This document shows, piece after piece, positions 17,277 to 24,526 of a DNA stretch of 42,220 nucleotides. The stretch is from positions 1 through 42,220 of the forward strand of contig NZ_PVTR01000019.1 of the NCBI RefSeq assembly GCF_003003005.1, in the 5' to 3' direction. Below the pieces are notes generated by a model, which saw only the letters and a program-made list of their open reading frames with translations, was not told where the DNA came from and made no database searches. Origin of the DNA: Mongoliibacter ruber (GTDB taxonomy: Bacteria > Bacteroidota > Bacteroidia > Cytophagales > Cyclobacteriaceae). Each line of letters opens with the position of its first letter. The stretch's first letter is position 1. Both the position numbers and the translations under genes were made by a program.

Positions 17277-17615
17277 TTATCCTTTTAGATTTTGGCAAAA
17301 GGATTTACGAACCAATTGTAGAAAAATAGCTGTGTTTTCGGGAAGAGGAATTGGCATTTTTTTAAAATTATTAACGTTGGCCCCAATCGCCCATAGGTAA
17401 TGAAAAAGTTCCTCTTGAGTAAAAGTAGATTTGAACTCATCTCTCACTTCTTCAGCGTCTTTCAGGCATAAATTTGGGTTGAATGGAGTGTTCCCCTCAA
17501 ATGTCAAGTCTAATCGAGACTCGATTTTACTTATCAGATCTCCAAGGCTTCCATTTTTAAGTTTTTGCTGCATCAGCATAAAAAAATCTTTTTTGGGAGC
17601 ATCCATATTCATCAT
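17277..17615 (-). CDS. Hypothetical protein between the nir and moa genes
   Basis: A 112-residue soluble protein that I do not recognise. It looks mainly helical, with FFMLMQQKLKNGSLGDLISKIE near the start and EELFHYLWAIGANVNNF in the second half. There is no signal peptide or membrane segment. Three in-frame ATG codons (17615, 17612 and 17606) are possible starts. It is on the same strand as the SCO gene upstream and moaA downstream, each about 95-115 bases away, so it may belong to the same transcript. Confidence 0.6.
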   Translation of the reverse strand: MMNMDAPKKDFFMLMQQKLKNGSLGDLISKIESRLDLTFEGNTPFNPNLCLKDAEEVRDEFKSTFTQEELFHYLWAIGANVNNFKKMPIPLPENTAIFLQLVRKSFCQNLKG

Positions 17616-17710
17616 TCTATAAACTTAACCATTTTAAGATAAACAACCTTTATTGAAATAGAGACTATAATTGAATATTTACAATCCCAATTTCTTGAGA
17701 AAGGAGGAGC

Positions 17711-18301
17711 TTATTTTCTAGCTATCGTTACGATTTTTTTGATGATTTCATCGTTTACCAATCCTAAACCCTCTTTTTGATACTGCATTACGCCATTTCT
17801 ATCAAAAACAGAAATGATGTTGGAGTGCGAAAAGTCAATTGGATTGATCTGTTTGTATTTCACAGCCATTATGTTGGCAAAATCCCGAACACTGTCTTCA
17901 GTTCCTTGTAAAAAAAGCCATTGGGGACCGTTCAAGCCGTTTTCAATGGCAAACTGACTCATTTTTTCCGGAGTATCTGTGACTGGATCAATACTCACCA
18001 ATACGTATTGCACATCTTTCATTTTTTTGGAAGAGACACGTTCTTCAATGATCCGCATATCAGCGACTAATCTTGGACAAGCAGTTCGACAAGCGGTATA
18101 AATCATGACTACTACTAATGGCTTTCCTTGAAGTTCCTTGAACTCAATGGTTTCACCTTCTTGGGTGTTCCATACAGACGGGAGTTGGTAAATGGATAAT
18201 TCGTCCCATGATTCCTCTTCAAAGTCAAGCTGCGCCTGTTGAGGCTTTTCCTGACAGGAAATAAGGAAAAGTGCTGCAATAAAAATACCGAGATACTTCA
18301 T
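17711..18301 (-). CDS. SCO1/SenC family lipoprotein
   Basis: Thioredoxin-fold copper chaperone family that helps assemble CuA sites in cytochrome oxidase and related copper enzymes. The 196-residue form starts MKYLGIFIAALFLISC, a signal peptide with a lipobox and Cys16 as the lipid attachment site. The copper ligands are Cys71 and Cys75 (CRTAC) and His159 (DFSHS). The longer frame up to 18352 would put charged residues before the signal peptide and is rejected. It lies seven bases after nirV, so copper delivery to NirK or to a respiratory oxidase is a reasonable inference. Confidence 0.92.
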   Translation of the reverse strand: MKYLGIFIAALFLISCQEKPQQAQLDFEEESWDELSIYQLPSVWNTQEGETIEFKELQGKPLVVVMIYTACRTACPRLVADMRIIEERVSSKKMKDVQYVLVSIDPVTDTPEKMSQFAIENGLNGPQWLFLQGTEDSVRDFANIMAVKYKQINPIDFSHSNIISVFDRNGVMQYQKEGLGLVNDEIIKKIVTIARK

Positions 18302-18308
18302 GTTTATA

Positions 18309-19097
18309 TTATTTAGAGGTGATATGTTTTTGTGGGAGGGCGTCTTTGGCACATCTAAAACCTATTGTAGTGATGGCATAGTTAGCTTTGATACTAGACC
18401 GCATGGCGTAGCGCATAAATGCTGCATAATTCATCATGTCTTTTGCGCCAATTGCTCCCGCTGCACAAAAAAGCCCTGCGTCAGTATTGCCGTTATTTCT
18501 AGATTCTCCTGTGAGAATTATGGAATTGAAGTCCTGAGTCCATTCCCAAACCATCCCGTGAAGGTCTTTTATGCCCCAATAATTGGCTGGGGATAGGCCC
18601 ACTGTTTTTAGGTAAGTTTTTGGTTGTTCATAACTTCTCAAAATCGATACATTATACAGGCTGTCTTCTCGAGCGTCTTTTTTTGAGGCAGAAGCCATAG
18701 CGGCAAATTCCCATTCGTCTACGGTTGGCAGTCTCTTGCCTTGGCATTCGCAGTACGCTTTGGCCGCAAACCATGAAATCATAGTTACAGGTTTGTCAAG
18801 TAGGTCAGTGGGAGCTTGGGTGTCATTTTCCCAGTTACTCAGGTATCTTGAGTCAGCAAAAATCTTTTTGACTTTAGATTTTTGCCATTCAGGATTTTGT
18901 TGGACAAACAGCTGAAAATCGGAGTAAGAGACAGGGTTGATGTCTAAATAAAACTCCAATACTTCTGCGTCGGCTTGCTCACCCACTCCATAGAGGGGGG
19001 TGTAATTCCCCCCATCTACAAGAGCCATACTTTTTTCTTGGGCAGTAGTATTAGTGACTACTAGGAAAGCTAAAACTGCCATCATGAATGTTTTCAT
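18309..19097 (-). CDS. nirV: NirV-like formylglycine-generating-enzyme family protein
   Basis: A 262-residue exported protein of the FGE-sulfatase/SUMF1 fold. Residues 1-19 form a signal peptide (MKTFMMAVLAFLVVTNTTA). Fold markers are VDGGNYTPLYG, PVTMISWFAAKAYCECQGKRLPTVDEWEFAA, VWEWTQDF and the terminal GFRCAKD. The paired cysteines that form the copper site in true formylglycine-generating enzymes are missing (MRYAMRSS stands in that region), so sulfatase activation is unlikely. Genes of this type directly downstream of nirK are called nirV; their role is not settled. The start overlaps the nirK stop by four bases (ATGA). Confidence 0.88.
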   Translation of the reverse strand: MKTFMMAVLAFLVVTNTTAQEKSMALVDGGNYTPLYGVGEQADAEVLEFYLDINPVSYSDFQLFVQQNPEWQKSKVKKIFADSRYLSNWENDTQAPTDLLDKPVTMISWFAAKAYCECQGKRLPTVDEWEFAAMASASKKDAREDSLYNVSILRSYEQPKTYLKTVGLSPANYWGIKDLHGMVWEWTQDFNSIILTGESRNNGNTDAGLFCAAGAIGAKDMMNYAAFMRYAMRSSIKANYAITTIGFRCAKDALPQKHITSK

Positions 19098-20563
19098 TTT
19101 TTCCTGCGTTTATTCACCATTTCAGGTGTGACTTCTGCACCGTTATTTCCCCAGCTATTATATACATAGGTCAATACAGCGGCGACTTCTTCGTCTTTGA
19201 GTTGTTGTGAAGGCATGATACTGTTGTATTTTTTGCCGTTTACAGTGATTTCTCCCGACAGACCATGAAGCAATACATCTATAGAACGGTTGACATCTGC
19301 ATTCAAGTAGTCAGCGTTGGCGAGAGGAGGAAATGCGTTTGCAACACCTTCACCGTTTGCTTGGTGACAAGCAAAGCAAGCCTGCATGTATATTTTCTTT
19401 CCGGTATCTATGAGTTCACTCTTGGTCATAGTGACTGGTGCAGATATGGTGTTGCCATCTTTAGGCATTTTCTGAATTGTACTTCCTTCAGGCAAGTAAA
19501 TTCCTTCCATGATTTCACCTGCAAATATTTTTTCATTTTCCTCGCCAGTCACGCTGAGTATGCCTAAGGCGCCTTTGTTGAATGCCCTGAATATAGAATG
19601 GTCTACAAGTACAAGGTTAGATGGGACATCAGCTTTGAATTCGAGGATAGCAGCTCCACCTGCAGGGACCAGGATAGTGCCTACATTGGAGTTTATTTGA
19701 TCGCCTCCATCTACGTACACTTTGTCAAAAATCTCACCGATCACGTGGAAGGAAGAAACCAAGTTAGGCCCTCCGTTTCCGAAGAATATTCTTATAGTTT
19801 CACCTGCCGTTGCCTGAAGTGCATTTTCTCCACTAAGTGCTGTGGTGCTACCGTTAAATACTACATAATCTGGTCTTTCGTCATAGGCCTTCTGCATATC
19901 AAAAGGCTGTAATCCAGGTTCTCCAAATCTGCCTTCTGTGTAGAAGTCACCTTGCATGACATAGAATTCTTTGTCAACAGGAGGAAGTCCACCTTCTGGT
20001 TCCACCAAGATCAATCCATACATCCCATTGGCTATATGCATTCCCACAGGTGCAGTAGCGCAGTGATAGACAAAAAGTCCAGGATTGATGAGTTTAAAAG
20101 AGAAAGTTTTTTCATGTCCGGGAGCCACGAAAGAGGCTTCAGCGCCGCCACCTTGACCCGTGACGGCGTGAAGGTCTATGTTGTGGGGGAGTTTGTTGTC
20201 TGGATGGTTTTTAATTTTGAATTCAACTTCATCACCAACTCTAGCTCGGATAAATGAGCCTGGCACAGTGCCACCAAATGTCCAAAAAAGATAAGAAACA
20301 CCATCTGCCATGTCCATTTCTTCTTCTGTGATCTCCATTTCCATATAAAGTTTCATGGCTGGCCTGTTGCCTATAGGAGGGGGTACATGTGGAGGAGAGG
20401 TAAGTTCAGCTACCATTTCACCAAATACCTTTGTTTTACTGTAGTCTTTTGAATGATTGCTGTTGTTTGATTTTCCTTGTGTACAGGCAGTGAATAAAAT
20501 TCCTGATAAAAGGATAAAAAGATATAAATATCTTTTATTATAGTATCGGTTTTTGCTACTCAT
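19094..20563 (-). CDS. nirK: Copper nitrite reductase with C-terminal cytochrome c domain
   Basis: NirK reduces nitrite to nitric oxide, 489 residues. It is a lipoprotein: the signal peptide ends LLSGILFTAC with Cys27. Type 1 copper ligands are His127, Cys168, His176 and Met181. Type 2 ligands are His132, His167 and His322; the catalytic Asp130 and His273 are also in place. The Cys-to-His loop (CATAPVGMH) is one residue shorter than in Alcaligenes-type NirK. Residues about 380-480 form a fused cytochrome c with heme motif CFACH (396-400) and probable axial Met450, which could pass electrons straight to the type 1 copper. It forms an operon with nirV and the SCO gene. A possible FNR-type operator lies about 100 bases upstream. 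Confidence 0.97.
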   Translation of the reverse strand: MSSKNRYYNKRYLYLFILLSGILFTACTQGKSNNSNHSKDYSKTKVFGEMVAELTSPPHVPPPIGNRPAMKLYMEMEITEEEMDMADGVSYLFWTFGGTVPGSFIRARVGDEVEFKIKNHPDNKLPHNIDLHAVTGQGGGAEASFVAPGHEKTFSFKLINPGLFVYHCATAPVGMHIANGMYGLILVEPEGGLPPVDKEFYVMQGDFYTEGRFGEPGLQPFDMQKAYDERPDYVVFNGSTTALSGENALQATAGETIRIFFGNGGPNLVSSFHVIGEIFDKVYVDGGDQINSNVGTILVPAGGAAILEFKADVPSNLVLVDHSIFRAFNKGALGILSVTGEENEKIFAGEIMEGIYLPEGSTIQKMPKDGNTISAPVTMTKSELIDTGKKIYMQACFACHQANGEGVANAFPPLANADYLNADVNRSIDVLLHGLSGEITVNGKKYNSIMPSQQLKDEEVAAVLTYVYNSWGNNGAEVTPEMVNKRRKK

Positions 20564-20631
20564 GACTATGTTTTTTTAAGTTTTCGGTTTGTTTTATCTG
20601 AAGGGCTGGGTGAAATCCCTTAATTATTACA

Positions 20632-20639
20632 CAAAGAAA
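20632..20639 (-). promoter_or_regulatory. Possible -7 promoter box of nirK
   Basis: The minus strand reads TTTCTTTG, one mismatch from TAnnTTTG. If used, transcription would start near 20628 and the palindrome at 20662-20675 would be centred at about -40, a usual position for activation by Crp/Fnr proteins. There is no good -33 box, which fits a promoter that depends on an activator. Confidence 0.35.
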
Positions 20640-20661
20640 CATGATATACACTAGACTCCTC

Positions 20662-20675
20662 ATGATGAGCGTCAA
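20662..20675 (-). promoter_or_regulatory. FNR-like operator upstream of nirK
   Basis: The minus strand reads TTGAC-GCTC-ATCAT, close to the FNR/Crp-family consensus TTGAT-N4-ATCAA. It lies between the regulator gene and nirK. The right half is identical to that of the perfect palindrome at 21484-21497. Confidence 0.55.
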
Positions 20676-20728
20676 TCCGGAAAGTATTTTTTAGCATGAA
20701 AATGCCTGCGTTTTCGCAAACAATTAGA

Positions 20729-21424
20729 TCAGCATTCTAATGCAAAACAATATTGACTGATCAGTTCTTTGAGTGCCGTTATGTCTTTTACGATTATGGC
20801 ACGTTCTTTTAAGTCTATCAGCCTGTCTTTTTTAAGGGAAGTCAAGACTCTACTTACCTGTTCAGGATTCGTTCCTATGATTTGGGCAATTTCCTGTCTA
20901 TTGAGGTTGATGGTCACAAAATTGGCTTCTACTTCCTTCATATAAGTATCAGCGATGTATAATAATCCAAGTATTACCTTTTCCTCATTGTTCATCATGG
21001 CAAAACATTTTGTTCGGATTTCACTTTTTCTCAGCTCTTTGGAATAAAACTGCATTACTTCAAAAGTAAATTTCGGGTTCTCTAAAAAAGCTTCTTGAAG
21101 GGTTTGATTGTCTACAAAACAAATTTCGGAATCCTCGAGTGTGACGGCACCTACACAGTATTTTTCCGGTCCAATTGCAGTATGACCTAATATATGTCCT
21201 TCTTTTGCTAACCTAACGGTTTGTGCTTTGCCATTAAGATTGGAACTTATGATTTTCACTTTTCCTTTCAACACAAAATAAGCGCCCATTACCAAACTGC
21301 CTTCCATGAATATATTTTGCCCTTTGGGGTAAACAGGCATTCTACCTGAACCGATTATTTTTTGCTGCCACTCGGGGGTACAATGGTTGATGAGACATTT
21401 TGGATTTTGACAAAGAATACACAT
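20729..21424 (-). CDS. Crp/Fnr family regulator with N-terminal cysteines
   Basis: A 231-residue transcription regulator. The cyclic-nucleotide-like sensor domain covers about residues 20-135 (GAYFVLKGKVKII, ILGHTAIG). A winged helix-turn-helix is at about 165-210, with recognition helix region NLNRQEIAQIIGTNPEQVSRVLTSLKKD. The N-terminus holds four cysteines, Cys2, Cys5, Cys10 and Cys15. This resembles the N-terminal cluster-binding cysteines of FNR and suggests an Fe-S sensor of oxygen or NO; that is an inference. It is upstream of nirK on the same strand and divergent from the 601-residue protein gene, with an FNR-like palindrome in each intergenic region. Confidence 0.9.
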   Translation of the reverse strand: MCILCQNPKCLINHCTPEWQQKIIGSGRMPVYPKGQNIFMEGSLVMGAYFVLKGKVKIISSNLNGKAQTVRLAKEGHILGHTAIGPEKYCVGAVTLEDSEICFVDNQTLQEAFLENPKFTFEVMQFYSKELRKSEIRTKCFAMMNNEEKVILGLLYIADTYMKEVEANFVTINLNRQEIAQIIGTNPEQVSRVLTSLKKDRLIDLKERAIIVKDITALKELISQYCFALEC

Positions 21425-21483
21425 CAGGAGCTGGGATTTTTAATGTGGGATCTTAAAGGTCAGCAATTTTGTATACAGAACTT

Positions 21484-21497
21484 ATGATAAAAATCAT
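21484..21497. promoter_or_regulatory. Perfect FNR-type palindrome in the divergent region
   Basis: ATGAT-AAAA-ATCAT is a perfect 5+4+5 palindrome with the FNR/Crp-family layout. Its centre is about 62 bases before the start expected from the -7 box at 21542-21549, and about 66 bases before the regulator's start codon, so it could serve both genes. Confidence 0.6.
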
Positions 21498-21520
21498 CTT
21501 TTTTTGATGAGGCCTTTTGA

Positions 21521-21549
21521 TTGATTGCATCTAGGGCTGGGTAACTTTG
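21521..21549 (+). promoter_or_regulatory. Promoter of the 601-residue protein gene
   Basis: TTG (21521-21523), 18 bases, then TAACTTTG (21542-21549), an exact TAnnTTTG -7 box. The predicted transcript starts near 21553. This excludes the TTG at 21547 and supports the ATG at 21586 as the start codon. Confidence 0.65.
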
Positions 21550-21585
21550 CAAAAGCTAATAAAAGTAAATAAACCCGCGTTTCTT

Positions 21586-23391
21586 ATGTCTTCAATTCAT
21601 TCTTTTCATATTCCTGTAATGGGCCTTGGTTATACCGTGGATTCTCCTTTAAAAGTGGCCAAATTCGGAATCAGTTCCGTGGTCTCTATAATGGATGACC
21701 ATCTACTGGAAGAAATGCGCAGGATATATTTCCGTAAATATTCTCTGCCGTATATTCCTATCGAAGAACACACTGAAGATTATCGGGCGAGAAGGGTACA
21801 GGCATACCTTGATATGCTAGACCAGCAAACAAAGTTGCAGGTGGAAGAAATAAAAAACCAAAGTTTGACTCCAGGCACTTCTTTGTTTCAATATTTTGAG
21901 ATGTTGAATGCCAAGCATCCTTTGTATGTAGACTTTGAGAAGTTTTTAGCAATGAAAGATTGCCATGAAAAGACCATTCTGGGGCAATCATTGATTGAGA
22001 GGGTCACGACAGGCAGCATTGATGTCAATATCATGACTAAAGTTGACAAGACTAATTTCGATAAAGAAGGAAATGAACTACCTAGGAATTATTCAGACGC
22101 ATTGTCGGCTTTGAGGGGGTTTGCAAAGTCAACTCTCCAGAGTGCTGTGATTTTTTCTGCAGGAATGAATCCGGCGCTTTACAGTTATATTGAAGACTTT
22201 GAGGATTTCTTCCCAGATACAGAAGGACATTTGAGGAAAAAAGTTGTCTTAAAGGTGTCAGACTATAGATCAGCGATGATCCAAGGAAGATTTTTGGCCA
22301 AAAAAGGAATTTGGGTATCTGAATTCAGGGTCGAATCAGGTCTGAATTGCGGTGGCCATGCATTCGCGACAGACGGATTGCTCATAGGCCCGATTTTAGA
22401 AGAATTCAAAAAAGAAAAAAACAACCTAAAAGAACTCCTGTTGCAGACTTGTCAACAGGCATTGCTTCTCAAAGAGAAAAATCCTTTGTCTGACGAGGCA
22501 AACTTAAAGATAACCTACCAAGGAGGTATTGGCAATGCAAAAGAAGATGAGTTTTTGATGGCTCATTATGAACTTGACGGTACTGGTTGGGGGAGTCCAT
22601 TTTTGCTGGTTCCAGAAGCTACCTCTGTTGATCAAGATACTTTAGATAGAATCCTTGAAGCTAGGAAGTCTGACTATTACCTTAGCCACGCATCTCCATT
22701 GGGTGTTCCATTTAATAACCTTCGAACAAGCAGTGGAGAGGAGCAGAGAAAATCCAGAATTGAAAAAAATAGACCTGGGAGTCCTTGCTACAAAAAATTC
22801 CTGACATTCAGTACTGAATTTTCGGACAAACCTATCTGCACGGCTTCGCGTCAGTACCAAAATCTCAAAATTAAACAATTTCAATCCGGAGGTACGACCC
22901 AAAGTGATTTGGATGATGTATTGGAAAAAGATTGTTTGTGTGAAGGGTTAAGTGCTCCAGCGATTCTGAATGCAGGTGCTTTTCCCAAAAGAAACCTGAA
23001 TGCTGTCACGATCTGCCCTGGACCAAATCTGGCCTATTTCAAAGGCACCTTCAGTCTCAAAGAGATGGTGGACCATATATATGGGAAGCTCCAGATCCAG
23101 TTGGACGCAGAAAGGCCACATGTTTTTGTGAAAGAGCTGCAGCTTTATGTTGATTACTTGAAAAAGGATATTCAGAAAAAGCTTGTGGAACCAAATGCTA
23201 AGTACGAAGCCTATGTGGAAAAATTCAGCTCTAATCTTTTGAATGGAATCAAGTATTACCAAGATCTGGGCAAACAGCTATTGAATGAAGCAGAAGACTT
23301 GAAGGCTAAATTTCAGTTTCAATTGGAGCAAGTGGAAAATGAGTTAAGTGGATTGAGGCAGTCTGTCAAAACCGAATTACAAAAGGGGTAA
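21586..23391 (+). CDS. Uncharacterised protein resembling nitronate monooxygenase-type TIM barrels
   Basis: A 601-residue soluble protein with no signal peptide. Parts recall FMN-dependent TIM barrels of the nitronate monooxygenase/FabK group: an opening IPVMGLGYTVDSPLKVAKFG, a central KVVLKVSDYRSA...GLNCGGHAF that recalls the GGH motif of that family, then TYQGGIGNAKEDEF and DGTGWGSPFLLVPEA, like the phosphate-binding GGI and GT segments. Unlike those enzymes it is about twice as long, and it has a cysteine-rich region (PCYKKF, KPICTAS, KDCLCEG, TICPG) that could hold a metal or Fe-S cluster. The last 60 residues look like a coiled coil. It is divergent from the Crp/Fnr gene, with an FNR-like palindrome between. 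The fold is inferred from motif order only. Confidence 0.8.
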   Translation: MSSIHSFHIPVMGLGYTVDSPLKVAKFGISSVVSIMDDHLLEEMRRIYFRKYSLPYIPIEEHTEDYRARRVQAYLDMLDQQTKLQVEEIKNQSLTPGTSLFQYFEMLNAKHPLYVDFEKFLAMKDCHEKTILGQSLIERVTTGSIDVNIMTKVDKTNFDKEGNELPRNYSDALSALRGFAKSTLQSAVIFSAGMNPALYSYIEDFEDFFPDTEGHLRKKVVLKVSDYRSAMIQGRFLAKKGIWVSEFRVESGLNCGGHAFATDGLLIGPILEEFKKEKNNLKELLLQTCQQALLLKEKNPLSDEANLKITYQGGIGNAKEDEFLMAHYELDGTGWGSPFLLVPEATSVDQDTLDRILEARKSDYYLSHASPLGVPFNNLRTSSGEEQRKSRIEKNRPGSPCYKKFLTFSTEFSDKPICTASRQYQNLKIKQFQSGGTTQSDLDDVLEKDCLCEGLSAPAILNAGAFPKRNLNAVTICPGPNLAYFKGTFSLKEMVDHIYGKLQIQLDAERPHVFVKELQLYVDYLKKDIQKKLVEPNAKYEAYVEKFSSNLLNGIKYYQDLGKQLLNEAEDLKAKFQFQLEQVENELSGLRQSVKTELQKG

Positions 23392-23606
23392 TTCCACCCT
23401 GTATTTTTATTAGAAACGGTTAGCATTTGATTCAAAGTAGACGGTAAGGAGACTGTAACCTGACCGGAGACATTGTCAAGTGCTAACTTTTTTTTATTGA
23501 CCACGATGTCCCTCATTATTGAGCGGATTATGTTGCTTTTTTTGTCTTTATTTTTATCCTATTAAAGAAAAAGTCTGAGCCCTTTAATTCAAGACTAAAT
23601 TCTCCT

Positions 23607-23623
23607 TATTTTGTACCAAAATA
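23607..23623. promoter_or_regulatory. Palindromic operator in front of the Rrf2 gene
   Basis: TATTTTG-TAC-CAAAATA is a perfect 7+3+7 inverted repeat ending eight bases before the ATG at 23631. A further pair, ACTAAA (23594-23599) and TTTAGT (23625-23630), flanks it unevenly. The position over the promoter suggests autoregulation by the Rrf2 protein. Confidence 0.55.
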
Positions 23624-23630
23624 GTTTAGT

Positions 23631-24071
23631 ATGTTTTCAAAAGCCTGTCAATACGGTATCAAGGCGGTCATTTATATTTGGCAACAAAGTCTGAAAGGAA
23701 ATAAAGTAGGAGCAAAGGAAGTCGCGGAACATGTTGATGTGCCCGAACCATTTACTGCTAAAATTCTTCAGGATTTGGTAAGAAAAAAACTCATAGGCTC
23801 ACAAAAAGGTCCAAATGGAGGGTTTTATGTGGGGAAAGAACACGAAAGTTTTACTTTAAAAGATTTGGTTGTTGCCATAGATGGAGACGAATTGTTCAGT
23901 GGTTGTAGTCTTGGACTCAAGGAATGTTCTGAGATCAATCCCTGCCCATTGCACAATGAAGTAAAGAAAGTCCGTACTCATATAATAGGGATGCTTACTA
24001 AAAAAACACTTAGAGAACTTGCTACTGAAGTAGAAAGTGGGGAGACAGTCCTTGCCAGATTTGAACAGTGA
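23631..24071 (+). CDS. Rrf2 family regulator with Fe-S type cysteines
   Basis: A 146-residue winged-helix regulator. The N-terminal DNA-binding domain reads MFSKACQYGIKAVIYIW, and PEPFTAKILQDLVRKKLIGSQKGPNGGF follows in family order. Three cysteines in CSLGLKECSEINPCPLH match the cluster ligands of IscR and NsrR, so it probably senses Fe-S status or NO. Because the nirK block lies nearby, an NsrR-like role is attractive, but the sequence alone does not separate NsrR from IscR or other members. A palindrome lies directly before the start codon. It is on the same strand as the preceding gene but 240 bases away. Confidence 0.9.
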   Translation: MFSKACQYGIKAVIYIWQQSLKGNKVGAKEVAEHVDVPEPFTAKILQDLVRKKLIGSQKGPNGGFYVGKEHESFTLKDLVVAIDGDELFSGCSLGLKECSEINPCPLHNEVKKVRTHIIGMLTKKTLRELATEVESGETVLARFEQ

Positions 24072-24389
24072 GTATAATTAAGAATAATAGCTGCGAGTCT
24101 GTTCTTTTCATATATTTTCCAATCACAAGGCATATTTTCCGACTTACACAAAATTCATGGTGGTTAGGATAATGTTTGCTATCCTTGAGGTTCAAAGTCG
24201 ATCTAAATCTCCTTTGAATACCAAAAACAAGAAGTGTTTTTACCATCTCCAAATTAAGTACTGAGATTTCTAGTTTTCGTAAGGACTTATCTGCTTATTT
24301 CTCAATTGTATGGATTTGTTTACACATTTCTGTAAAAAATATAAGCAGTTCATAATCCATAATTTAGCCTGCAAAAAGAATCTACAAAA

Positions 24390-24404
24390 GAGTGATATTC
24401 ACTC
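24390..24404. promoter_or_regulatory. 15-bp palindrome upstream of exbB
   Basis: GAGTGA-TAT-TCACTC is a perfect inverted repeat, about 27 bases before the predicted -33 box of the exb promoter. It could bind an activator or repressor; the factor is unknown. Confidence 0.45.
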
Positions 24405-24430
24405 ACAATAAAAAAAATATGAATATTTCC

Positions 24431-24463
24431 TTTGCAATTTGAATTGAAAAAATGATAACTTTA
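24431..24463 (+). promoter_or_regulatory. Promoter of the exb operon
   Basis: TTTG (24431-24434), 21 bases, then TAACTTTA (24456-24463), one base from the TAnnTTTG consensus. The spacing is slightly long. The transcript would begin near 24468, giving a leader of about 60 bases. Confidence 0.5.
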
Positions 24464-24526
24464 AAATCTCAATATTAATTTAGAAACCGTTTAACCTTTA
24501 TTTAATTTCTCTTTAAAAACTACATT

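Larger units (their letters stand above)
24072..24526. other. Gene-free stretch with the exb promoter region
   Basis: 455 bases without a credible gene; a minus-strand frame at 24022-24252 overlaps the Rrf2 gene and lacks protein-like features. The right half is very A/T-rich and holds a palindrome at 24390-24404 and a promoter at 24431-24463 for the exb genes. Confidence 0.6.

Noticed and set aside
24022-24252. 76-residue minus-strand frame
   Set aside because: It overlaps the end of the Rrf2 gene on the opposite strand and has no start context or family resemblance.
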